A stretch of DNA of 16,138 nt from positions 1 to 16,138 of the forward strand of contig JAJPXK010000209.1 of NCBI GenBank assembly GCA_021205485.1, in the 5' to 3' direction. The stretch is from Clostridia bacterium. Lineage in GTDB: Bacteria > Bacillota > Clostridia > Christensenellales > Borkfalkiaceae. A program made the position numbers and the translations under genes. Positions 1 to 7,666 of this stretch are shown in pieces; the stretch's first letter is position 1, and every line of letters begins with the position of its first letter. The notes beneath the pieces were generated by a model. That model was not told where the DNA came from. It saw only the letters and a list, made by a program, of their open reading frames with translations, and searched no databases.

Positions 1-900
1 ACAATATATCTTGCCGAGGGAATATACAGGCAAAAGGTGAAAATCACCTGCTCCGACGTGAAAATTGTAGGGGCAAACCGTGAAACAACGATAATCTCTT
101 ACGACGATTACGCCCGTAAAATTCACGCCGACGGCCAGGAATACAATACCTTCCGCACGTACACCGTATGCGTTACGGGCGAAAACGTGATAATGGAAAA
201 TCTTACGATAGAAAATTCCAACACCGAACCTAAAAAAGTAGGGCAGTGCGTGGCCCTGTCGGTAAACGCCTACAACTTTTTGGCTGAGAACGTCGCCTTA
301 AAATCCACTCAGGACACCCTGTTTTTAGCCCCCTTCCCCGACGATTTAGTAGTCCGCTACCGCGGATTCATACCCGACGACGAACTGTATATGGAGGGCG
401 AGAGCCTGCATATATTCAAAAACTGCAAAATATACGGCACGGTGGACTTTATATTCGGCTGCGCCGAAGCTTATTTTATCGGCTGCGACATAATCTCTCT
501 GGAAGAGGAACGCGGCATAGGCTACATCGCCGCCCCCGCGCACAGCCTTAAGCAAAACGAAGGTTTTACGTTTATCGGCTGCAATCTGATAAGCCAGGGA
601 GCAAAAGACTACTCCACCTTCCTCGCGAGGCCGTGGAGAGACTTCGGCAAATGCGTATTTATAAACTGCAGGGCCGACAAGCACATTTACCCCGAGGTTT
701 TTGACAAATGGAACGACACCGAACGCGACAAGACGGCCCGTTTTTATTACGGCGGCATGCAGTTCGCCACGCCCGCGGCCCCTGTAGACTGGAGCCATGA
801 GCTTTCGCAGGAGGAAACAGAGTACTACCTTGAACTGCAAGCCATTTACGGCGAGCTTAAAGAGCAGTTGGAAGACGTAATAGGCTACGGCGAAAAATAA
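1..900 (+). CDS. Pectin methylesterase (pectinesterase), 5' end cut by window edge
   Basis: Carbohydrate esterase of the pectinesterase family, which removes methyl groups from the galacturonate units of pectin and releases methanol. The reading frame is open from base 1 and starts with TIYLAEGIYRQKVKI, the usual early beta-helix strand of this family. The GTG at 37 is therefore internal and the true start lies upstream. Family motifs are clear: QDTLF with a catalytic-type Asp at 313-315, GTVDFIFG with the second Asp at 445-447, and ARPW with the substrate-binding Arg at 628-630. About 44 residues separate the two Asp, more than in plant enzymes, as in a known bacterial subgroup. Whether it has a signal peptide cannot be seen. 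It converges on the uronate genes and shares their terminator. The family call is secure; cellular location is not. Confidence 0.93.
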   Translation, partial: TIYLAEGIYRQKVKITCSDVKIVGANRETTIISYDDYARKIHADGQEYNTFRTYTVCVTGENVIMENLTIENSNTEPKKVGQCVALSVNAYNFLAENVALKSTQDTLFLAPFPDDLVVRYRGFIPDDELYMEGESLHIFKNCKIYGTVDFIFGCAEAYFIGCDIISLEEERGIGYIAAPAHSLKQNEGFTFIGCNLISQGAKDYSTFLARPWRDFGKCVFINCRADKHIYPEVFDKWNDTERDKTARFYYGGMQFATPAAPVDWSHELSQEETEYYLELQAIYGELKEQLEDVIGYGEK

Positions 901-926
901 ATATATTATATATAATATGGTTTAAC

Positions 927-964
927 AAAAAATATGTACGCCGCTACGGCGTACATATTTTTTT
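927..964. terminator. Bidirectional Rho-independent terminator, 17-bp perfect stem
   Basis: The arm at 927-943 (six A, then TATGTACGCCG) is the exact reverse complement of 947-963, with a CTA loop at 944-946. The stem begins with A6 and ends in T7, so either strand gives a hairpin followed by a U-run. It can end both the pectinesterase transcript from the left and the uxaC transcript from the right. Confidence 0.93.
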
Positions 965-965
965 A

Positions 966-1000
966 TTCTGAATTCTGAATTCTTAATTCTTAATTCTTTA
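966..1000. repeat. Short AT-rich tandem repeat (TTCTGAA / TTCTTAA heptads)
   Basis: Two copies of TTCTGAA are followed by two of TTCTTAA and a degenerate TTCTTTAA, in direct tandem. The tract fills the space between the terminator and the uxaC stop codon. No coding capacity or promoter is apparent, and its function is unknown. Confidence 0.7.
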
Positions 1001-1001
1001 A

Positions 1002-2414
1002 TTAAAATCCGAAATATTCCTGAGCGTTGTTGTAGCATACGTTTTCTACAATCTGGCCTAAAACGTCGAGCTGGCTTTCGGGATACTGTCCGCTTTCCAC
1101 AAGGTTGCCGAGCATATTGCAGAGTATTCTTCTGTAATACTCGTGGCGGGGATAGGCGAGGAACGAACGGCTGTCTGTAAGCATGCCTACCGACTGAGCC
1201 ACGAGGCCTACCTGCATAAGCGTTTCAAGGTTCTGCTTCATGCCGTCCTGCTGATCGAGGAACCACCAGGCCGTGCCTACCTGCACCCTGCCCTTTACGC
1301 CTTCCTTCTGGAAGCAGCCCGAAAGAACTGTCAAAGCGTAGTTGTCGCGGGGATTGAGGCAATAGAGAATGGTCTTAGGAAGGGCGTCGGCCATATCCAG
1401 AGCGCCAAGCAAAGCCGAAAGTTTAGACATATAAACCTGGTCTTCTATGGCGTCGAAACCTGTGTCGGGGCCTATCTTTTCGAGCATGGTCTTGGAGTTG
1501 TTGCGGAGGGCGCCGATATGGTACTGCTGTACCCAGCCGTACTTTGAGTACTCTTTGCCGAGGAACAGAAGCACATAACCCTTGTACTTATCCTGCTCTT
1601 CGTCGGATATATGCTCGCCCTTCATGCCCTTAAGGAATATGGCGTTGGCTTCTTCGTACGTCGCGGGGGCGTAGTGCACTACGTCTAAGGCGTGGTCGGA
1701 AACTTTTGAACCCATGGAATCGAAGAACGCGATCCTCTCAGCGAGCGCGTTGCACAGATCTTCGAGGGAGTTGATAGGCTTTTTAACAACGCCCGCGAGC
1801 TGGTTTACCCAGCTTGCGAACCACGAAAGTTCTACGTTTATAGCTTTGTCGGGGCGGAACGCGGGGCGGACCTTAACCTTTAAGGTAGGGTCTGCGTTCA
1901 TCTTTGCGTGCCATTCAAGGGAGTCAACGGGGTCGTCGGTGGTGCAGACCGTCTTGACGTTGAATTTATACATCATTTCGCGGGCGGTGAGCGTCTTTAA
2001 CTTCTCGTTGGCCTTGTTCCAGATTTTTTCTGCGTTTTCGGGGCAGATTATGTCGTCTATATCGAAATATCTCTGCATTTCAAGGTGCGACCAGTGATAG
2101 AGAGGGTTGCCTACAAAGTAGGGCATAGACTCTACAAACTGTAAATATTTCTTGTAATCGTCGTCGGGGCCGGAGATGGAATCTTCCTCGTAACCCCTCG
2201 CGCGGAGCGAACGCCATTTGTAATGGTCGCCGTACCTGTCGCCCGCGCCAAGCCATACTTCGGCGAGATTTCTGAACTGCTTGTCCTCGTAAATTTCCTT
2301 AGGCTGAAGGTGGCAGTGATAGTCTATGATAGGCATCTTTTCCGCATGCTCGTGATACAGCTTTTTGGCCGTCTCGGTTTCAAGCAGAAAGTCTTTATCC
2401 ATAAATTTTTTCAT
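1002..2414 (-). CDS. uxaC: Uronate isomerase (glucuronate/galacturonate isomerase)
   Basis: Converts D-galacturonate to D-tagaturonate and D-glucuronate to D-fructuronate, the first step of the Ashwell pathway in the cytoplasm. The protein is 470 residues, the normal UxaC length. It opens with a typical UxaC N-terminus (KDFLLETETAKKLYH) followed by IDYHCHLQPKEI, whose His33 and His35 are the metal-binding HxH of this amidohydrolase-superfamily enzyme. Further family stretches are TTDDPVDSLEWH and TDSRSFLAYPRHEYYRR near the C-terminus. The ATG shares one base with the uxaA stop (TAATG), and AGGAG lies ten bases upstream, so translation is probably coupled. It is the last gene of the leftward train, just before the terminator at 927-964. 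The identification is very secure. Confidence 0.97.
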   Translation of the reverse strand: MKKFMDKDFLLETETAKKLYHEHAEKMPIIDYHCHLQPKEIYEDKQFRNLAEVWLGAGDRYGDHYKWRSLRARGYEEDSISGPDDDYKKYLQFVESMPYFVGNPLYHWSHLEMQRYFDIDDIICPENAEKIWNKANEKLKTLTAREMMYKFNVKTVCTTDDPVDSLEWHAKMNADPTLKVKVRPAFRPDKAINVELSWFASWVNQLAGVVKKPINSLEDLCNALAERIAFFDSMGSKVSDHALDVVHYAPATYEEANAIFLKGMKGEHISDEEQDKYKGYVLLFLGKEYSKYGWVQQYHIGALRNNSKTMLEKIGPDTGFDAIEDQVYMSKLSALLGALDMADALPKTILYCLNPRDNYALTVLSGCFQKEGVKGRVQVGTAWWFLDQQDGMKQNLETLMQVGLVAQSVGMLTDSRSFLAYPRHEYYRRILCNMLGNLVESGQYPESQLDVLGQIVENVCYNNAQEYFGF

Positions 2415-3886
2415 TATAAGGTTACTCCTGTTTTGAATATAGCTAATTCGCGGGTATTGTTGATTTCGTTTTTGGTGAGCTTGCCGTTTACCGTATCAAC
2501 AACTAAATCGATGAGTTTTTCAAGCTGAGTGTCGAAGTCGGTGTCGAGTATGGCACCCGCGTTGAAATCTATCCAGTTGCTCTTTTTCGCCGCGAGTTCT
2601 TTGTTTGTGGCGATTTTTATGGTAGGAACAAATCCGCCGAAGGGCGTGCCCCTGCCCGTTGTAAACAGCACGAGGTGGCAGCCCGCCGCGCCTAAGTTGG
2701 TTACGGCGCACATATCGTTGCCCGGTCCGTTTAAAAGGTTGAGGCCCTTAGCCGTGACATATCCGTCGTCGAACACTACGTCCTGCACCGCGGAAGAACC
2801 CGACTTCTGTGTGCAGCCTAAGGATTTATCCTCGAGAGTGGTTATGCCGCCCGCCTTATTGCCGGGCGAGGGATTTTCGTAAACCACCTGGCCGTTGCGT
2901 CTGAAATAATCTTTAAAGTCGTTTATAAGCTTTACAATCTTGTCGAAAGTGGCTTCGTCTTTCGCCCTGTTCATTAAAAGCTGTTCGGCGCCGAACATTT
3001 CGGGAACTTCGGTAAGCACCGTTGTGCCGCCGCAGGCCACTATATAGTCGCTGAAAAGCCCTACCAGGGGGTTGGCGGTAATGCCCGAAAGGCCGTCCGA
3101 CCCGCCGCACTTTAAGCCGACTTTGAGGCAGGACATATCCTTTTCTACCCTCTTGTCGCCCTTTATTACATCGGCGATCTCTTTGACGAGTTTTACGCCC
3201 GTCGCAATCTCGTCGTCCTCTTCCTGGCAGATCATAAACTTGACGCGGCTTCCGTCAACCTCGCCTAACGTCTCGCGGAAGGCGGACATCTGGTTGTTTT
3301 CGCAGCCTAAGCCTATCACGAGAACGCCGCCGGCGTTAGGATGGCGGACCATCTTCTGCAGAATGAGCTTGGTGCGTTCGTGGTCGTCGCCGAGCTGCGA
3401 GCAGCCGTAGGGATGAGTGTAGACGTAAACGCCGTCAAAGCCCTCTTCGCCGTATTCCTTTTTGAAGGTATCGGCTATGACCTTGGCCTGTCCGTTTACG
3501 CAGCCTACGGTAGGTATTATCCACAGTTCGTTGCGTATGCCTACATCGCCGTTCGCCCTCTGATATACGTTGACTTTGCGGGGCGTGACCTTTTTTACGG
3601 GGCACTCCACTTTGTCGTAGGTATATTCAAGGTTTTCCGAAAGGTTGGTATGCACGTTGTGCGTATGCACGTGCGCGCCCTTAGGTATATCGGCGGTGGC
3701 GCAGGCTATGCTGTTGCCGTATTTTATGATATTCTCGCCCTTTTTTACGTCGCGGAGAGTAAATTTGTGCCCCTTGGTAATATCTTCTACCAGCGTAACG
3801 CCCTCGTGCGTTTCGCCGCGCTTAAGGTCGCGCAGGGCAACAGCAACGTTGTCAAGCGGATTTATTATAATAGTCGATTTAGCCAT
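2414..3886 (-). CDS. uxaA: Altronate dehydratase
   Basis: Dehydrates D-altronate to 2-keto-3-deoxy-D-gluconate in galacturonate breakdown. The protein is 490 residues, close to the usual length. It has the two-part family layout: an N-terminal SAF-type domain (about residues 1-95, beginning IIINPLDNVAVALRDLKRGE) and a C-terminal altronate/galactarate dehydratase domain with YTHPYGCSQLGDDHE, GLGCENNQ, LKCGGSDGLSGITANP and FTTGRGTPFGG. Cysteines in these motifs fit the iron dependence known for the family. The ATG lies inside the end of uxaB (8-bp overlap), with GAAGGG seven bases upstream. The next gene, uxaC, overlaps by one base, so uxaB-uxaA-uxaC form a tight translational unit. Confidence 0.97.
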   Translation of the reverse strand: MAKSTIIINPLDNVAVALRDLKRGETHEGVTLVEDITKGHKFTLRDVKKGENIIKYGNSIACATADIPKGAHVHTHNVHTNLSENLEYTYDKVECPVKKVTPRKVNVYQRANGDVGIRNELWIIPTVGCVNGQAKVIADTFKKEYGEEGFDGVYVYTHPYGCSQLGDDHERTKLILQKMVRHPNAGGVLVIGLGCENNQMSAFRETLGEVDGSRVKFMICQEEDDEIATGVKLVKEIADVIKGDKRVEKDMSCLKVGLKCGGSDGLSGITANPLVGLFSDYIVACGGTTVLTEVPEMFGAEQLLMNRAKDEATFDKIVKLINDFKDYFRRNGQVVYENPSPGNKAGGITTLEDKSLGCTQKSGSSAVQDVVFDDGYVTAKGLNLLNGPGNDMCAVTNLGAAGCHLVLFTTGRGTPFGGFVPTIKIATNKELAAKKSNWIDFNAGAILDTDFDTQLEKLIDLVVDTVNGKLTKNEINNTRELAIFKTGVTL

Positions 3887-5345
3887 TTACAAACCCTTCC
3901 ACTGCTTTATTCATGCCGTTTTTATCGATATTTTCAAGATATGCGGCAACCTTTGCCGTAATTTCGGGGTGTATGGTGTTCATATCCATATCCCAGGCTT
4001 CCGTCCAGCCGAGAACTTTTTCAGCCATAGCGGCGTAGTCGCCGTCGAAGTCGGCCCAGAGCCTGTGCCAGTAAGCGAGGTAAGCGGGGTCGTCTTTAAG
4101 GGCTATTTCCTGGTCGCCCCTCTTGCCCTTATGGAATTCTACCATGGCGGCGAAGGAGAACAATACGTGTTCGGGAAGGGTTCCCTTGATGCGTACGTAG
4201 TCTACAAGGGTAGGCAGTATCCTCGTTTTGAACTTGGTTGTGGAGTTTAAAGCGATGGACATAAGCTCGTGCCTGATGTAGGGGTTCTGGTACCTTTCAA
4301 GAACGCTGTTTGCAAAGTCTACCATCTGGTCCTGAGGGAGGTCTATGGTAGGATTTACTTCGTTGAATACAAAGTCGCGGACGTATTTGCCGATTATAGG
4401 GTCGTTTACGGCTTCGCCTACCGTGTCTATACCGCAGAGGTAAGCTACGGGCACCATGGCGGTATGAGAGCCGTTGAGTATCTTAACCTTGCGCTGTTTG
4501 TAAGGTTTGATGCTGTCGGCGAATATTACGTTCAGGCCTGTGGAATCCGCGGGAAGTTTTTTCTGGATATAAGGTTCCTTTTTGAGTACCCAGAGGTGGA
4601 AAATTTCGCCCTTTACCACGTTGTTGTCTATATAGCCCGTCTCTTCCCTTATGGCGTCTATTTCGGCCTTAGGATATCCGGGAACAATCCTGTCCACAAG
4701 CGTGCTTGTGAAGTGGTTGGCGGTCTGCATCCAGGTTATGAACTTTTCGTCCATCTTGTTGATTTTTGCGAGCTCGGTGAGGACCCTGTAGAGTTCGTCG
4801 CCGTTGTTGTCTATAAGTTCGCAGGGAATTATAGCGAGGCCCTTTGACATATCGCCGTTGAAATGGTCGTACCTTGCCTTTAAGAGGGCTAAAAGTTTGC
4901 CGGGGAAGGACTTAGGCGTAACCGTCAAATCGGTGTCAGTAGGGTCGAGGGCGATGCCCGCTTCCGTCGTGTTGGAAATTATAATTTCAAGGTCTTCGCT
5001 TTCGCCGTACCTTAAGTATTTTTCGTAATCGGTGAAGGGATTTACGCAGTCGCCTATAACGTCTATAATGCTGCTTGATTTAACTTTTTTGCCCTTGTCT
5101 ATGCCTTCGAGGCGGAGGGTATAAAGCCCGTCCTGGTTTTCAAGCTCTTTAACCCTGCCGAGGGGCATAGGTTGCACCACTACCACGTTGGCGTCTATGG
5201 CGCCCTTGTCGTTTAAATCCTGTAAAATCCATTCGATGAACGCGCGCAGGAAGTTGCCTTCGCCGAACTGCATTATTTTAATCTTTCTTTCGGGTTTAGC
5301 TTTGCCCTTTATAGATTCGTATACTTTTTTGTTAAGCTGTTCCAT
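3879..5345 (-). CDS. uxaB: Tagaturonate reductase (altronate oxidoreductase)
   Basis: NADH-dependent reduction of D-tagaturonate to D-altronate, linking UxaC to UxaA. The protein is 488 residues, matching the mannitol dehydrogenase/UxaB family. The N-terminal Rossmann part shows IMQFGEGNFLRAFIEW (residues about 24-39), and ISNTTEAGIA (about 123-132) is typical of UxaB. The C-terminal part carries the catalytic Lys-Asn-His set in KILNGSHTAMVPVAYL (K288, N291, H294). The ATG at 5345 is preceded by AGAGG about eleven bases upstream. It is the first gene of the uxaBAC block. The 117-bp gap to the ABC ATPase gene upstream has an intercistronic hairpin but no convincing promoter. UxaB is preferred over fructuronate reductase UxuB because it is linked to uxaA and uxaC rather than uxuA. 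Confidence 0.95.
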   Translation of the reverse strand: MEQLNKKVYESIKGKAKPERKIKIMQFGEGNFLRAFIEWILQDLNDKGAIDANVVVVQPMPLGRVKELENQDGLYTLRLEGIDKGKKVKSSSIIDVIGDCVNPFTDYEKYLRYGESEDLEIIISNTTEAGIALDPTDTDLTVTPKSFPGKLLALLKARYDHFNGDMSKGLAIIPCELIDNNGDELYRVLTELAKINKMDEKFITWMQTANHFTSTLVDRIVPGYPKAEIDAIREETGYIDNNVVKGEIFHLWVLKKEPYIQKKLPADSTGLNVIFADSIKPYKQRKVKILNGSHTAMVPVAYLCGIDTVGEAVNDPIIGKYVRDFVFNEVNPTIDLPQDQMVDFANSVLERYQNPYIRHELMSIALNSTTKFKTRILPTLVDYVRIKGTLPEHVLFSFAAMVEFHKGKRGDQEIALKDDPAYLAYWHRLWADFDGDYAAMAEKVLGWTEAWDMDMNTIHPEITAKVAAYLENIDKNGMNKAVEGFVNG

Positions 5346-5416
5346 AATGTGTATTACCTCTCGTTTAATATAAATTCATTTTACGCAATATTTTTAAGTT
5401 TAGCGAGCAAAATAAG

Positions 5417-5456
5417 CCCTTTCAGGCACAGCGGTTTCCGCTGTGCCTTTTAAGGG
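5417..5456. terminator. Intercistronic hairpin after the ABC ATPase gene
   Basis: GGCACAGCGG (5425-5434) pairs perfectly with CCGCTGTGCC (5438-5447) around a TTT loop, with an outer CCCTT/AAGGG pairing. It lies between msmK and uxaB. In the leftward direction of transcription no strong U-run follows (CTTATTTTG), so it may be a weak terminator, an attenuating structure or an mRNA 3'-end stabiliser rather than a full stop. Confidence 0.6.
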
Positions 5457-5462
5457 AAAATA

Positions 5463-6581
5463 TCAGTGCCTTACAATGTCGGTTTCTACTGCAAGTTCTG
5501 TTTCCTTGTCATAGAGGTAAGCGCTCTTGAAAGGAATGTTGAATACACACTCGGACTCTCTTTCGGGAGTATCGTGAGGGTTAATCTTAAGGATGACGTT
5601 TACGCCGTCAACAGTGGCGTATACGTTGGTATTGTCGCCTAAAAGTTCGGTAAGTTCTACCGTAGAGGTGAATGTGTAGCCGTCTTCGGGTTCCTTTTCG
5701 CCGTCTTTTACAAGCTTGACGGCTTCGGGCCTGAACGCGAATACAACTTCTTTGCCCTCTAACGCGGCTACGTCGTTGGCGATAGGCGAAATGTCTATAG
5801 CCTTGCCCTCTTCGCCGTTAAATACAAGCTTGCCGCCCTCTACCTTGCCGTAAAGGAAGTTCATAGGAGGCTCGCCGATGAAGCCTGCGACGAACAAGTT
5901 GCGGGGATAGAAGTAAAGCTCGAAAGGAGTGCCTACCTGCTGTACCACGCCGAGCTTCATAACCACTATCCTGTCGGACATGGTCATAGCTTCGGTCTGG
6001 TCGTGCGTAACGTAAATGGTCGTCGCACCGATGCTGCGGTGGATCTGTTTGATTTCTGAACGCATCGTAACCCTTTGCTTTGCGTCGAGGTTAGACAGAG
6101 GTTCGTCCATAAGGAAGATATTAACCTTTCTTATAAGGGCGCGGCCTACGGCAACCCTTTGGCACTGGCCGCCGGAGAGCTGGCGGGGGAATCTTTCAAG
6201 GTAATCTGTAAGCCCGAGAATTTTAGCGGTCGCCTGTACCTTTTCTTCGATGACGTCTGCGTCGATACCTTCGAGCATAAGACCGAAAGCAAGGTTTTCG
6301 TAAACGGTAAGGTGAGGATAAAGCGCGTAGGACTGGAATACCATCGCGATTCCCCTGTCCCTTGAGGACATCTGGTTGGCGAGAACGCCGTCGATGTAAA
6401 ATTCGCCCGAGGATATTTCCTCAAGACCTGCTATCATACGCAAGGTCGTCGACTTACCGCAGCCAGACGAGCCTACCAGACAGATGAATTCGCCGTCCAT
6501 TATTTCAAGGTTGAAATCGTGTACGGCATGGAATCCGTTAGGATACACTTTGTTAACGTCTTTTAAAATAAGATGTGCCAT
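5463..6581 (-). CDS. msmK: Sugar ABC importer ATPase, MsmK/UgpC/MalK type
   Basis: ATP-binding subunit energising CUT1-type carbohydrate importers from the cytoplasmic side of the membrane. The 372 residues match this family. Walker A is GSSGCGKST (37-45), the signature is LSGGQCQRVAVGRALIR, and Walker B is IFLMDEPLSNLDAK, with the H-loop in YVTHDQTEAMTMSDR. About 120 C-terminal residues form the regulatory TOBE/OB region (FAFRPEAVKL). No permease or binding protein is near, which suggests a shared ATPase serving importers encoded elsewhere, as known for MsmK and MsiK. Its place between kduI and uxaB points to uptake of uronates or oligogalacturonides, but this is inference. The start at 6581 has a weak GGGG element eight bases upstream. 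A sugar-specific name beyond the subfamily is not justified. Confidence 0.9.
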   Translation of the reverse strand: MAHLILKDVNKVYPNGFHAVHDFNLEIMDGEFICLVGSSGCGKSTTLRMIAGLEEISSGEFYIDGVLANQMSSRDRGIAMVFQSYALYPHLTVYENLAFGLMLEGIDADVIEEKVQATAKILGLTDYLERFPRQLSGGQCQRVAVGRALIRKVNIFLMDEPLSNLDAKQRVTMRSEIKQIHRSIGATTIYVTHDQTEAMTMSDRIVVMKLGVVQQVGTPFELYFYPRNLFVAGFIGEPPMNFLYGKVEGGKLVFNGEEGKAIDISPIANDVAALEGKEVVFAFRPEAVKLVKDGEKEPEDGYTFTSTVELTELLGDNTNVYATVDGVNVILKINPHDTPERESECVFNIPFKSAYLYDKETELAVETDIVRH

Positions 6582-6634
6582 TTTATTTTCCCCATAATTA
6601 AAAATTTATCGTTTTTTTATTTTTTATAATCAAG

Positions 6635-6649
6635 CCGCTTATTAAGCGG
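6635..6649. other. Small hairpin between kduI and msmK
   Basis: CCGCTT (6635-6640) and AAGCGG (6644-6649) pair around ATT, six bases after the kduI stop. On the coding strand it is followed by an A-rich, not U-rich, tract, so it is unlikely to terminate transcription. It could mark an mRNA processing or stability boundary. Confidence 0.4.
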
Positions 6650-6654
6650 ACAAA

Positions 6655-7524
6655 TTATCTTAAGTCCTTGGTAAGGATGTTGTCCATATCGTCGTACGCC
6701 TGGTTTTCGCCGCACATGCCCCATATAAAGGTGTAGTTCATTGTGCCTACGCCCGTGTGGATAGACCAGCTCGGCGAGATAACCGCCTGTTCGTTGTGCA
6801 AAATGATGTGCCTCGTCTCCTGAGGGGTGCCCATAAGGTGTATTACAGCCTGATCTTCGGGCACTTCGAAGTACATATATACTTCCATCCTTCTTTCGTG
6901 CGTGTGGCTCGGAAGGGTGTTCCAGGAACTGCCCGGGGCGAGTTCGGTCATACCCATGGCAAGCTGGCAGCTTTCGCATACGTCGCCGATGATAAACTGG
7001 TTGATGGTACGCTTGTTGATGCCCTCCATTGTGCCTAAATGCCTCTGCACGCAGTATTTTACACCCTCTTCGGGCTGTTTGCCCTCTACGGGTTTGGTGA
7101 TTTTAACCGTAGGATAGGTCTTGTGAGCGGGGCAGGAATTTATATAGAATTTGGCGGGGTTCTTTTTATCGTCGGAGGCGAAAGTTATCTCCTTTGTGCC
7201 CATGCCGATATAGATGCCCTCTTTATGGCCTATGCTATATACTTTGCCGTCCAGCGCGATTGTGCCCGCGCCGCCTATATTTATTACGCCCATTTCCCTT
7301 CTTTCAAGGAAATAGTCGGTAGCAAGCTCTTTGAATGTCCCGAGGGAAAGTTTCTCGTTGACGGGCATTGCGCCGCCTGCGATAATCCTGTCCTGGTGAG
7401 AATAAGTAAGCAGAATGTCGTCCGCTTCGAAAATCTTTTCAATCAGATATTTATCCCTGAGCGTCTGTGTGTCGTAATGTTTTGAATCGTCGGGATGGTT
7501 AGAATATCTCACGTCAAATTTCAT
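6655..7524 (-). CDS. kduI: 5-keto-4-deoxyuronate isomerase (DKI isomerase)
   Basis: Isomerises 5-keto-4-deoxyuronate, the open form of the unsaturated uronate released by pectate lyases, to 2,5-diketo-3-deoxygluconate. The 289-residue cupin protein has the KduI hallmarks DRIIAGGAMP, FLERREMGVINIGGAG, ELAPGSSWNTLPSHTHERRM and PSWSIHTGVG. The metal ligands of the E. coli enzyme (H196, H198, E203, H245) map to H207, H209, E214 and H256. It is slightly longer than E. coli KduI through an insertion at about residues 141-165. The frame is open upstream to a TTG at 7560, but the protein homology begins at MKFDVRYS. AAAAGGAG lies 13 bases before that ATG, a rather long spacing. KduD, the next enzyme, is not in the window. 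Confidence 0.96.
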   Translation of the reverse strand: MKFDVRYSNHPDDSKHYDTQTLRDKYLIEKIFEADDILLTYSHQDRIIAGGAMPVNEKLSLGTFKELATDYFLERREMGVINIGGAGTIALDGKVYSIGHKEGIYIGMGTKEITFASDDKKNPAKFYINSCPAHKTYPTVKITKPVEGKQPEEGVKYCVQRHLGTMEGINKRTINQFIIGDVCESCQLAMGMTELAPGSSWNTLPSHTHERRMEVYMYFEVPEDQAVIHLMGTPQETRHIILHNEQAVISPSWSIHTGVGTMNYTFIWGMCGENQAYDDMDNILTKDLR

Positions 7525-7551
7525 AATAATGTATAGTCTCCTTTTTATTGT

Positions 7552-7649
7552 TAAGGGCAACCCTTATTATAACCTCCCCCTTATAAGGGAGCCTCGCCGT
7601 TACGCTGATTTTAACAGCCGCCCTTGCGTACGGCTATCCGTACGCAAGG
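7552..7649. repeat. Hairpin-rich intergenic element (REP-like)
   Basis: The 142-bp gap upstream of kduI holds three inverted repeats: TAAGGG-CAA-CCCTTA (7552-7566); CTCCC at 7574-7578 with GGGAG at 7587-7591 around CCCTTATAAGGG; and a perfect 12-bp stem CCTTGCGTACGG-CTAT-CCGTACGCAAGG (7622-7649). The middle one has the same form as hairpins at 9721-9742 and 10937-10956. No U-run follows in the direction of transcription. No promoter is evident. Confidence 0.65.
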
Positions 7650-7666
7650 CGCCGCCGTTTAATTTT

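Noticed and set aside
37..39. GTG as the start of the pectinesterase gene
   Set aside because: The frame is open to base 1 and the upstream residues match the family's N-terminal beta-helix strand, so the gene is cut by the window edge.
3341..4847. Long + strand frames of about 190-206 codons opposite uxaA and uxaB
   Set aside because: They are antisense shadows of well-supported genes, arising from codon bias, with Val/Tyr-rich low-information translations.
5346..5462. Separate promoter for uxaBAC
   Set aside because: AT-rich hexamers exist (TATATT) but no -35 at a suitable spacing; not strong enough to report.
7525..7666. Riboswitch in the kduI leader
   Set aside because: The stems are simple inverted repeats resembling the other dispersed hairpins; no known aptamer signature was recognised.
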